Shown here: positions 1 to 7,997 of the stretch, piece by piece | Layout: each line of letters begins with the position of its first letter | Numbering within the stretch: the stretch's first letter is position 1 | Assembly: GCA_964441505.1 (NCBI GenBank) | Contig: CAYTUV010000016.1 | Location: forward strand, 1-64,000 | Direction of reading: 5' to 3' | DNA from: Fen-1258 sp964441505 | GTDB lineage: Bacteria > Bacteroidota > Ignavibacteria > Ignavibacteriales > Melioribacteraceae | Length of the DNA: 64,000 bases | Program-made: the position numbers and the translations under genes | Notes under the pieces: model-generated | The model's database searches: none | The model's input: the letters and a program-made list of their open reading frames with translations, nothing else | What the model was told of the DNA's origin: nothing

Positions 1-15
1 AAGATAATGTTTCTA

Positions 16-29
16 CGCCGCAAGCGGCG
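16..29. repeat. Small GC-rich hairpin at window edge
   Basis: A five-base-pair stem (CGCCG/CGGCG) around a CAAG loop, followed by a run of G, stands out in AT-rich DNA. It could be the 3' end of a terminator or intergenic repeat belonging to a gene left of the window. No further support is visible. Confidence 0.3.
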
Positions 30-147
30 GGGAACTTACCCCGTAGCGATTAGAATAAAGCAGTTACCATTTTGATATTTTCATCTATTTAGTTTTCCCT
101 TCTCTTTTCATAATTTGCATTCAGAATAATAACCATCCGAGGCAGCA

Positions 148-2166
148 ATGAAGTACTTAGTACACTTAATAATTTTGATTCTCACCTTAACATCAATTAA
201 CGCACAGCAAAAACGTGCTATGACGGTTGAAGATATGTGGAAAATGAAACGTATCGGCGCGTACGATGTTTCACCCGACGAAAAAACAATTGCGTTTGCG
301 GCTACTTCATATAGCATGGAAACGAACAAATCAAATTCAGATATCTGGCTGATTGATGCCGATGGGAAAAATGTTCGCTCATTCAAAAATTCAGAAGTAA
401 GTGAAAGCGCACCAAAATTTTCCCCGGACGGGAAAAAGATTGCCTACTCAAAGAAAGGGCATATCTGGATCAGCAACATAGATGGTTCGGATGATCAGAT
501 GTTAACAGATATTTACACCGGCGCCTCCGGAATGGTTTGGTCGAACAATGGCAAGGCTATTCTTTTCGTCTCTGATGTCTATCCAGATTGCCCAACACAA
601 GATTGTAACAAAGAAAAAGATGAAGCCGCTGATAAAAGTCCGGTCAAAGCCAAAATCATAACAGAATTGATGTACAGAAATTTTGACCATTGGCGCGGAG
701 ATAAACGCAGTCATCTTTTTCTGTTTAATGTAGCTTCAAAAGAATTTATGGATTTGACCAAAGACAGCCGTTCTGATGTTCCGCCGGTTGATCTGGGATC
801 GGCAAATGATTATTCATTTTCACCTGATGGAGATGAAATTGCCTTTACAATGAACACAGATAAAGTTGTAGCTACGAGTACAAACAACGATATTTTTATT
901 ATTCAGGAAAACGGTGCTGTACCTTATAAGTTAATTTCAAAAAGCAAAGGAAGCGATTCTCAACCCGTTTATTCACCTGATGGCAAGTACATCGCTTTCA
1001 CCTCAATGGCCCGTGCAGGATTTGAAGCTGATAAAAAATCGATAATGCTTTATGATCGGGCAAGTGGTCAATTAAAAAATCTTACCGAGAAGATCGATCT
1101 GACTGCCGGAGAAATTATCTGGTCGCCGGATTCTAAATTTATCTACTTCGATGCGCCTAATGAAGTTAACAACTCAATCTATAAGATTAACGTTGCTACG
1201 GCAAAACATGAAATTATTGTTAAGGAGAATGGAAATACCGGATTGGCAATTTCACCTGACGGACAAACTCTATATTTTAAAAAGCAAAAATCAACAATGC
1301 CTTACGAGATTTTTTCTGCGAGTACAAATGGAGGAGAAGCAAAACAAATAACATCCGTTAATAAAGATTTACTTTCAGAGTTAGAGATGAATCCAATTGA
1401 AATTTTCTGGAGCGAAGGAGCTAAAGGCGCAAAGGTTCAGTCAATTTTAGTAAAACCTCCTTTCTTCGATCCTAATAAAAAATATCCGTTAATATTTTTA
1501 ATCCACGGCGGACCGCAAGGTCATTGGCTGGATGATTTCCATTTCAGATGGAACACACAATTGTTCGCATCAAGAGGTTACGTTGTAGTAGCACCAAATC
1601 CTCGCGGCAGTCAGGGTTATGGACAGAAATTCTGCGATGAAATTTCACGGGATTGGGGTGGAAAAGTTTATACCGATCTTATGAACGCGTGTGATTATGC
1701 AATAAAGAATTACAAATTTATCGATCCAAAGAATACATTCGCAGCCGGTGCATCTTATGGCGGTTATATGATTAATTGGATCGAAGGACATAACTCCAGA
1801 TTCAATGCACTCGTTAGTCATGACGGCGTATTTAATCTTGAAAGCATGACAGGCACAACAGAAGAATTATGGTTCCCTCTTTGGGAATATGGCGCTCCAT
1901 ACTGGAAGGACAGAACAGATTATGAAAAATTTTCGCCGCATCGTTTTGTTAAAAATTTCAAGACTCCAATGCTCATTGTTCATGGCGGAAATGATTTCCG
2001 TGTTCCGGAAGGTCAGGCGATGGAGTTATTTACTGCTCTGCAGTTAATGAATGTCGAAAGTAAATTCTTGTATTTCCCGGATGAAACCCACTTTGTTCAG
2101 AAAGCGCAAAATGCACGTCTCTGGTGGAATACTGTATTTGACTGGTTCAATCAACACAAAAAATAA
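148..2166 (+). CDS. Secreted S9 family peptidase (acylaminoacyl/dipeptidyl peptidase type)
   Basis: A serine peptidase of the prolyl oligopeptidase clan that removes amino acids, dipeptides or acylated residues from short peptides. The 672 residues start with a signal peptide of about 20 residues ending near NAQQ, so it acts in the periplasm or outside. Residues 30-400 carry repeated SPDGK-type motifs of a TolB-like beta-propeller (for example FSPDGKKIAYSKKG). The C-terminal alpha/beta hydrolase domain has GASYGGY with nucleophile Ser536, then Asp616 in HGGNDFRVP and His648 in DETHF, a complete triad. Length and order match the family. The next gene starts 12 bases after its stop. The exact substrate cannot be read from sequence. 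Confidence 0.93.
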   Translation: MKYLVHLIILILTLTSINAQQKRAMTVEDMWKMKRIGAYDVSPDEKTIAFAATSYSMETNKSNSDIWLIDADGKNVRSFKNSEVSESAPKFSPDGKKIAYSKKGHIWISNIDGSDDQMLTDIYTGASGMVWSNNGKAILFVSDVYPDCPTQDCNKEKDEAADKSPVKAKIITELMYRNFDHWRGDKRSHLFLFNVASKEFMDLTKDSRSDVPPVDLGSANDYSFSPDGDEIAFTMNTDKVVATSTNNDIFIIQENGAVPYKLISKSKGSDSQPVYSPDGKYIAFTSMARAGFEADKKSIMLYDRASGQLKNLTEKIDLTAGEIIWSPDSKFIYFDAPNEVNNSIYKINVATAKHEIIVKENGNTGLAISPDGQTLYFKKQKSTMPYEIFSASTNGGEAKQITSVNKDLLSELEMNPIEIFWSEGAKGAKVQSILVKPPFFDPNKKYPLIFLIHGGPQGHWLDDFHFRWNTQLFASRGYVVVAPNPRGSQGYGQKFCDEISRDWGGKVYTDLMNACDYAIKNYKFIDPKNTFAAGASYGGYMINWIEGHNSRFNALVSHDGVFNLESMTGTTEELWFPLWEYGAPYWKDRTDYEKFSPHRFVKNFKTPMLIVHGGNDFRVPEGQAMELFTALQLMNVESKFLYFPDETHFVQKAQNARLWWNTVFDWFNQHKK

Positions 2167-2178
2167 TTTGGGGTAAAA

Positions 2179-2538
2179 ATGAATTACGAAGAGAGAGAAT
2201 ATTGGGATTCACCATCTTTGGAAGAGAAGCGATTCGATACTGAAGAAGAGGTTATGCGCAGCAGCGAATATGTTGAAGAACGGCTTTGGAATAAAGTTGA
2301 GCGCTCCGGAAGTAAAATTCGTTTTGCAAAAGATGTAAAAGCATTATACCGTTACATGAGGGATGGTGCTGTTCCGTGGTACCGCAAAACAATTGTTGTT
2401 GCTGCATTAATCTATTTCATAAGTCCGATTGATGCGTTACCTGATTTTGCACCCTTCTTTGGTTATCTGGACGATCTTGGAGTGATTGTAACAGCAATTA
2501 AATATTTAGGAAGTGAGATAGTACCGTATTATGATTGA
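2179..2538 (+). CDS. YkvA family protein (DUF1232)
   Basis: A 119-residue protein with the DUF1232/YkvA signature: a hydrophobic stretch ending ISPIDALPDF followed by GYLDDLGVI at residues 80-105. Family members are small, probably membrane-associated proteins with no established biochemical role. The N-terminal half is charged and rich in Glu. It lies 12 bases downstream of the S9 peptidase and is probably cotranscribed with it. The family call is firm; the function is unknown. Confidence 0.85.
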   Translation: MNYEEREYWDSPSLEEKRFDTEEEVMRSSEYVEERLWNKVERSGSKIRFAKDVKALYRYMRDGAVPWYRKTIVVAALIYFISPIDALPDFAPFFGYLDDLGVIVTAIKYLGSEIVPYYD

Positions 2539-2544
2539 ACGAAG

Positions 2545-2608
2545 AGTGTAGAGTAAAGAACGTAGATTCTAATCATATCTCTACACTCATCACTCTACGT
2601 TCTACACT
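2545..2608. repeat. Intergenic inverted repeat of TCTACGTTCTACACT type
   Basis: The gap between the YkvA and Nudix genes holds an imperfect inverted repeat. GAACGTAGA (2558-2566) pairs with TCTACGTTC (2594-2602), and AGTGTAG (2545-2551) pairs with CTACACT (2602-2608). The 15-mer at 2594-2608 recurs exactly at 12928-12942, another intergenic site, so this is a dispersed family rather than a single terminator. Confidence 0.65.
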
Positions 2609-2634
2609 AAAATGTAATTAATCAAAGGATAAGA

Positions 2635-3168
2635 ATGAATTTTTCAATCACCAAAAGTAATATCATTTTTCACGGACGAGTTTTTGATGTGAAAGTTGAC
2701 GATATAGAATACAACGGCAATAAGGCATCAAGACAGGTGGCTGTTCATCCCGGAGGTGCAGTTGTACTTCCTCTCAAAACTGATGGCAAAATTGTATTGA
2801 TAACTCAATACCGTTACCCGCACAATGAAGTTCTTCTTGAACTCCCGGCAGGTAAACTTGAAAAGGGTGAAGATCCTTTTTTATGCGCATCACGAGAGCT
2901 TATAGAAGAAACTGGTTACACATCAAATAAAATTTCTAAACTTGGAAAAATTTTCACAACTCCCGGTTTCTGTGATGAAGTTTTGCACATCTATCTTGCA
3001 GAAGATCTGATTCCGGGTGATCATGCAAGAGAAGAGGGAGAGGAAGGAATGGAGATAGTTGAATTGACTCTTGCCGAAGTGGAAGAAAAAATTCGGAACG
3101 GAGAAATTGTCGACGCCAAAACGATTTGCGGAATTCATTATTTGAGATTGATGAACGACAAATTGTAG
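2635..3168 (+). CDS. Nudix hydrolase, ADP-ribose pyrophosphatase type
   Basis: A 177-residue Nudix enzyme that probably hydrolyses ADP-ribose or a similar nucleoside diphosphate sugar to AMP and sugar phosphate. The Nudix box is intact between Gly73 and Tyr95: Gly73, Glu79, then Arg87-Glu88-Leu89, Glu91-Glu92 and Gly94. The preceding YRYPHNEVLLELPAGK is typical of the ADP-ribose pyrophosphatase (NudF/YqkG) subgroup, which is also supported by the length. A ribosome-binding AAAGGA lies just before the ATG. It is preceded by an intergenic repeat and is probably its own transcription unit. Confidence 0.9.
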   Translation: MNFSITKSNIIFHGRVFDVKVDDIEYNGNKASRQVAVHPGGAVVLPLKTDGKIVLITQYRYPHNEVLLELPAGKLEKGEDPFLCASRELIEETGYTSNKISKLGKIFTTPGFCDEVLHIYLAEDLIPGDHAREEGEEGMEIVELTLAEVEEKIRNGEIVDAKTICGIHYLRLMNDKL

Positions 3169-3182
3169 TTATAAAAGAGAGA

Positions 3183-4295
3183 TCAAAGCAGCGAATTAAA
3201 AAGATCGATTATTTTTGGGAAAAAACTTTCAAATGTAGGATATAGATTCCGGTTCTTCTCATACTCTTCCAATAAACTGTCTAACCGAGGAATATAAATA
3301 AATCCTTTACTCACCTCCGAATTGATGATCAAATTCTTATACACCACGCCTCTTAAATTTAGTTGAATACGGGCAACAATTGTTCTTACCAGATGCTCAT
3401 TTACACAAGTTGACCACGTAGTGTAGGCTTGTTGCTGCATCTGCGATTTTATCGGTTCAAACAGAGCCTTTGAATTATTGATTAGAGTAGAATTTTTTTC
3501 AGTTACCGGATTAACAAAAGAATGACTGAACTCATGCAGAAGTATATAAAGAATACTGTTCTTATCGCCGAAAGACAATTCTCCATTCGCATACGAATTT
3601 GGTCCGGGAATATTATAGATATCTATGAGATCTGAATTTTGAACTTGAGTGCCATATCCGCCGGAATGAAATAGTGGTGTGGGAATAATGTTATAACTAT
3701 GTTTTTTTTCACCGTAATAATCTTCTAAATATTTGATATAATTTGTATCGCCGATGGTTTTGATAAAAACGTTTTGTATATGATTGTAAAATTTCTGTCT
3801 GCTCAGAAAGAACTTCATGAAACCAGTTTCAGTTGCAAACGCTCTTAGCTTATCCGCAAAATTTTTCAAGTTCGCTTCCCCGCCTGCGCGAGTAATAAGA
3901 TAATCTGAATATGGTGTGGTTTGCGCAAATTCGGGAGGATTGCTGTGGTATAGCACAAACGCCACGGGAGCGTCATATGTAAAACCACTATTTGTTAGTG
4001 ATTGAGAAGTTTGTACAGCCGAATGACCTGAATATTTAGAGAAGTAATTATCAATATCGTGTTTATAACCGAAATCAAATTTTGCGTGCCTTGTATCTGC
4101 CCAGGTAGTAAAATGTTGAACGACCGCAAGCAATTCCACGCGCGGATCAACTTTGATATTTACACCGGGAGGACTTGCTAAGGCATAATCATCCTCAGAG
4201 TCAATTGGAATGCTATCAACAATATCTTCCTTGTTTGAACAACTGAAAGAAAGAAAATTAATAAAGTAAATAGAAAGAATAAGCAATCGTTTCAT
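3183..4295 (-). CDS. DUF4932-like lipoprotein with zinc-peptidase motif
   Basis: A 370-residue protein whose N terminus is a lipoprotein signal (hydrophobic stretch ending LSFSCSNK), so Cys19 is probably lipidated and the protein sits on a membrane. The centre carries HEFSHSF (His254, Glu255, His258), the HExxH-like zinc motif of metallopeptidases, followed by VNPVTEK. This arrangement resembles the DUF4932 family, for which I know no characterised activity. It is convergent with the Nudix gene, with 14 bases between stops. The peptidase role is inferred from the motif only. Confidence 0.72.
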   Translation of the reverse strand: MKRLLILSIYFINFLSFSCSNKEDIVDSIPIDSEDDYALASPPGVNIKVDPRVELLAVVQHFTTWADTRHAKFDFGYKHDIDNYFSKYSGHSAVQTSQSLTNSGFTYDAPVAFVLYHSNPPEFAQTTPYSDYLITRAGGEANLKNFADKLRAFATETGFMKFFLSRQKFYNHIQNVFIKTIGDTNYIKYLEDYYGEKKHSYNIIPTPLFHSGGYGTQVQNSDLIDIYNIPGPNSYANGELSFGDKNSILYILLHEFSHSFVNPVTEKNSTLINNSKALFEPIKSQMQQQAYTTWSTCVNEHLVRTIVARIQLNLRGVVYKNLIINSEVSKGFIYIPRLDSLLEEYEKNRNLYPTFESFFPKIIDLFNSLL

Positions 4296-4373
4296 GTCGC
4301 TGATCTCTCTTTTGGAATAAACTTTTACACCAAAATAAGAACAAGTATTAATCTATCAAATGAAATCATAAAT

Positions 4374-5201
4374 TCATTCATTCGTCAATTCATCCAGCTC
4401 GACTTTATGAAGATGAGTTATTTTCTTACCCAGAAATCTTTCGGCAACTTCACGGAATTTTGTCGGTACATCGCTCACATAAAATTCGCTCAGCCCCTGA
4501 TGAACAGACTGGTTGCGCAATTGTCTTCCATTCAGATAATCTTCAACCAATCTTGCCGCAGGAGTACCGGAATCAATCAATTTAACATTCTTCCCAACCA
4601 CCTTTTGAATAATATCGGTGAGAATTGGATAGTGTGTGCAGCCGAGAATCAGGCTGTCAATTTTCTTTTTGTGAAGTTCACCAAGATATTCTTTGGCAAC
4701 AAGCTCTGTCACCTTGTGATCCAGCCATCCTTCTTCTGCGAGCGGAACAAATAAAGGGCAAGCCTGCTCATAAACTTTCGCTTTCGGATTAAGTTTCTTC
4801 AACTCGTGAGCGTATGCCTTGTTGTTAATTGTTGCCCTTGTTCCTATTACACCTACAATTCCGGTTCTCGATTCCTGCAACGCCATCTTTGCACCGGGCT
4901 CGATCATACCAATAACAGGGATTGTTAAAAATTTTCTTAGTTCTTTGAGTGCGACTGCTGATGCAGTATTGCAAGCGACTACCAGCAGTTTAATATTCTT
5001 TCTCAACAGAAAATTCGCCGCCTGAATTGAATACTCTACAACTGTTTCGTTCGACTTAGAACCATATGGTACTCGTGCGGTATCTCCGAAGTAAACAATA
5101 TTTTCATTCGGCATAATTCGTAATACTGATTTTACTACCGTTAAGCCGCCGATGCCAGAATCAAATATTCCAATGGGATTTGTTCTGTTCATGAAATTCA
5201 A
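4374..5201 (-). CDS. murI: Glutamate racemase
   Basis: Interconverts L- and D-glutamate to supply D-Glu for peptidoglycan. The 275 residues show the family landmarks: GIFDSGIGGLTV with Asp14-Ser15, catalytic Cys77 in VVACNTAS, and catalytic Cys188 with His190 in LGCTHYPIL. The longest reading uses a TTG at 5201, placed well after an AGGTG ribosome-binding site; an ATG three codons inside (5192) is the alternative. The start lies 8 bases after the stop of glnD, so the two genes are probably cotranscribed. Confidence 0.96.
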   Translation of the reverse strand: MNFMNRTNPIGIFDSGIGGLTVVKSVLRIMPNENIVYFGDTARVPYGSKSNETVVEYSIQAANFLLRKNIKLLVVACNTASAVALKELRKFLTIPVIGMIEPGAKMALQESRTGIVGVIGTRATINNKAYAHELKKLNPKAKVYEQACPLFVPLAEEGWLDHKVTELVAKEYLGELHKKKIDSLILGCTHYPILTDIIQKVVGKNVKLIDSGTPAARLVEDYLNGRQLRNQSVHQGLSEFYVSDVPTKFREVAERFLGKKITHLHKVELDELTNE

Positions 5202-5209
5202 TTTATCAC

Positions 5210-7765
5210 CTATAACATTTCTTCAATTGTTTCAGTTAGTTCGTGAGTGATGAGCTCGTAAGAATCAACAGAGATTTTTTTCCTATTTCTGTCGAGAATG
5301 TAAAATGAATCTACAACATCATCAGCTTTTGTAGAAATTTTTGCAAAGTAAATTGAAAGACCTAGTTCGTTCATCTTTTTTGTTATCTGATAAAGAAGAC
5401 CAAGCCGGTCCGGTGAATAAACATCTATAATTGTGTATTTGTCATGTTTCTCATACACTATTTTGATTTTTCCCTTCCGTTTAAATAGTTTGTTCTCAAT
5501 TCTCCACCACTTGGATTTTATCTGACTGAATTCCTTCGTGATTTGCAATTCATTTTCGACCGCCAGATATAGATCGTTTGTGATTTTCTCGTATCGATTT
5601 TCATCCACTATTCCATTTGTTCTGAAATCGGAAACATTAAAACTGTCTATTACAATTCCATCTTTGCGCGTGAAGATTTTCGCATCGTGAATATTGAGAT
5701 CGTTGATTGAAAGCGCACCGCACATTCTGGAGAGCAATGCTTCGGAATCGCGTGTAATTATAGTAACGACAGTAAAAGCTTCGTCCTTCTTAAAGAAAAC
5801 CGAGACTGGAGACCCTTTTTCGATCTCTTCTATATGCTGATTAATTTCTTCCGTGGAAAAATGATGCAGATAACTCAAATCGTTTATTGATTCGATGTGA
5901 TCTTTGAAAGAATCATCGGCATACATATCCGAACCGCTTATGATTTCCTGCAAATTGTAGGCGAGTAAATCGTGACCGGTAATTCGTTCATCGAGCATTA
6001 TTTTTGTTTTACGATAAAGCTCGTTCAGCAGATCGCTCTTCCATTGTGTCCACACAACCTGCGACACAGCAGACAGATCTGCATATGTAACAAGATAAAG
6101 TAAATCGAGTAATTCTGAATTTGAAAATAAGATTGCAAAATTGTTAAGTGTTGATGAATCATTCAGATTACGGCGAAATGCAACCTGTTCCATTGTTAAA
6201 TGATGATGAACAAGAAACTGAACAGTTTCAATCTCTTCAGAACCGTAACCAAGTCTCTCCATAATTGAATTGGCAATTTCAGCACCTATAATCTCATGCC
6301 CGGATATGCTTATAGGCTTCGCAATATCATGAAAGAGAATTGCCAGGAATAAAATGTCTTTATCTTTCAACCCCTGGAATAATTTGCCAAGCACTGAGAT
6401 TCCATCCGATAATTTCTCAACATTGTTCAATGCAATTAAAGTATGCTCGTCTGCAGTATAACAGTGATAGACCCCCGGCTGGAAATATCCAACCAGCTCT
6501 TTAAACTCCGGCATGAATGCGCCCAGGACTCCAAGTTCGTTCATTGCCGTTAATGTTATACCAACATTCTTTGGTAATTTTAATATTTCTCTAAAGAACA
6601 CTGAAGATTGCGGTTCGAACATCTGTGTTTCTTCATGATCGATTACCGCTTCAATAATTTGTGATCTTAAATTTTCTTCAAAGCGGGCGTCGTGAAGACC
6701 TCGATAATAAAAAGCGCGCAAAATTGTTGAAAGAGTTATTTTCTTTCCCTCAGCGATAAAAATATTTTCCCCTTTAAGAGAGAAATCATCATCAAGCTGA
6801 ATGGAAAGATAATTACTAAGAGGAGGAGTAAATTCTTCCTCAAAGCGCTTCATCATCGTGACTGAAAATCTCTTCACAATATTTGCTGCTTCAAAATACT
6901 TCCGCATGTATGTATGCCAACCATCACCTGAATAGCCGAGTACATTGGAGATTTTTTCCTGATAAATAAATTCAAGCCGGTCGTTTTTTCGGCCGCTAAG
7001 AAGATGAAGATGATTACGTGTGTTAAGAATGTGGCGGTAACTTTCCAAAAGCCGTGCAACAGCACGGGGAATTAATATTTTATTTTTTTTGATGATGCTT
7101 AGGAAGTATTGCGTTTGAGTAATTTCTTCCTGAGACGTCAGCATTAGATTGTTTTGAAGTGTATAGATCCATTCAACTACTTGAAGATCCCGAAGCCCAC
7201 CGGCTGTATATTTCACATTCGGCTCAAGCGCCTTTGCAGAATCTCCATATTTATCATATCGCAGTTTGACATCTGCGATATATTCCACGATGAGTTTGTA
7301 TTTAGACTCTGCGGTTATTGCTTCAAATACTTTTTGATTCCATTTGAAATACAATTTTTCATTACCGAGGATATATCTGGTCTCAAAGAACTGAGTGAAG
7401 CCGTGCAGATCTTCTTCTAAATATTTTTTAATATCGGTGAAATCGCGGACAGTGGAGGAAACTTCAATACCCGCATCCCACAAGAGTGTTACACAATTTT
7501 TGATTAACTGATCATGCCCATCAACTTTATCGAAGATGAACATTATATCAATATCTGAGTAGGGTGAAAGTTCACGCCGACTGAAACTTCCAACGGATGC
7601 AAGAGCGCAATCGAGTTTAATTCCTTTCAGAACTTTTAGAATATACTCTTCAACAAGAACACTCCATTTAACGCTGAACTTGAAGGGATCTTTTAGGAGT
7701 TCTTCATTATTGAAAATCCGATCACGGTCCTCAAAAAATTTTTCTTTTAGTTTCAGTGGATCCAT
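5210..7765 (-). CDS. glnD: [Protein-PII] uridylyltransferase / uridylyl-removing enzyme
   Basis: The nitrogen sensor that adds UMP to PII when glutamine is low and removes it when glutamine is high. The 851 residues show, in order, the nucleotidyltransferase motif GSFSRRELSPYSDID (Gly59-Ser60, Asp71, Asp73), a PII-uridylyltransferase helical region, an HD hydrolase domain with FHDIAKP (His479-Asp480), and two ACT domains near residues 670-740 and 770-845 that bind glutamine. All domains look intact and the length is normal. It lies upstream of murI. Neither PII (glnB) nor ammonium transporter genes are in the window, but glnA at 61.6 kb is a likely downstream target. Confidence 0.95.
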   Translation of the reverse strand: MDPLKLKEKFFEDRDRIFNNEELLKDPFKFSVKWSVLVEEYILKVLKGIKLDCALASVGSFSRRELSPYSDIDIMFIFDKVDGHDQLIKNCVTLLWDAGIEVSSTVRDFTDIKKYLEEDLHGFTQFFETRYILGNEKLYFKWNQKVFEAITAESKYKLIVEYIADVKLRYDKYGDSAKALEPNVKYTAGGLRDLQVVEWIYTLQNNLMLTSQEEITQTQYFLSIIKKNKILIPRAVARLLESYRHILNTRNHLHLLSGRKNDRLEFIYQEKISNVLGYSGDGWHTYMRKYFEAANIVKRFSVTMMKRFEEEFTPPLSNYLSIQLDDDFSLKGENIFIAEGKKITLSTILRAFYYRGLHDARFEENLRSQIIEAVIDHEETQMFEPQSSVFFREILKLPKNVGITLTAMNELGVLGAFMPEFKELVGYFQPGVYHCYTADEHTLIALNNVEKLSDGISVLGKLFQGLKDKDILFLAILFHDIAKPISISGHEIIGAEIANSIMERLGYGSEEIETVQFLVHHHLTMEQVAFRRNLNDSSTLNNFAILFSNSELLDLLYLVTYADLSAVSQVVWTQWKSDLLNELYRKTKIMLDERITGHDLLAYNLQEIISGSDMYADDSFKDHIESINDLSYLHHFSTEEINQHIEEIEKGSPVSVFFKKDEAFTVVTIITRDSEALLSRMCGALSINDLNIHDAKIFTRKDGIVIDSFNVSDFRTNGIVDENRYEKITNDLYLAVENELQITKEFSQIKSKWWRIENKLFKRKGKIKIVYEKHDKYTIIDVYSPDRLGLLYQITKKMNELGLSIYFAKISTKADDVVDSFYILDRNRKKISVDSYELITHELTETIEEML

Positions 7766-7775
7766 ATAAAAAGTA

Positions 7776-7796
7776 ACACAGATTTATAATCTGTGT
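7776..7796. repeat. Palindrome ACACAGATT-TAT-AATCTGTGT
   Basis: A perfect nine-base-pair inverted repeat with a three-base loop directly upstream of glnD. It is almost the same word as the palindrome at 7966-7984 and belongs to an intergenic repeat type built on CAGATT/AATCTG. It may also affect the 5' end of the glnD transcript. Confidence 0.6.
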
Positions 7797-7839
7797 AATA
7801 AGTTAATTACTGTAGTTACGTTAAAGAGAAGAATCCAAT

Positions 7840-7908
7840 TGTCATTCCCGCATGTTTTTAATGGGAATCTATAAAATGGATGCCCGATTAAAGCATTCAG
7901 GCATGACA
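7840..7908. repeat. MITE-like 69-bp element with TGTCAT termini
   Basis: The element starts TGTCATTCCCGCATG and ends with the reverse complement of TGTCATGCCTGAATG, 12 of 15 positions matching. Inside are the words GGGAATC and GGATGCCCG. It can fold into one long hairpin. Similar TGTCATTCCCGC...GGGAATC intergenic elements are widespread in bacterial genomes. It has no coding capacity. Confidence 0.65.
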
Positions 7909-7965
7909 TCATTACTTTTTGAGGCATTTTTCTCAGTGCGTAACTTCAGTTAGTTATTTAAAAAA

Positions 7966-7984
7966 CGCAGATTTGAAATCTGCG
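7966..7984. terminator. Palindrome CGCAGATTT-G-AAATCTGCG
   Basis: A perfect nine-base-pair inverted repeat 14 bases beyond the stop of the tyrosine phenol-lyase gene, followed on that strand by a run rich in T. It can act as that gene's terminator. Its core CAGATT/AATCTG is shared with 7776-7796, so it may equally be a copy of an intergenic repeat. Confidence 0.55.
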
Positions 7985-7997
7985 CTACAAATGAAAA

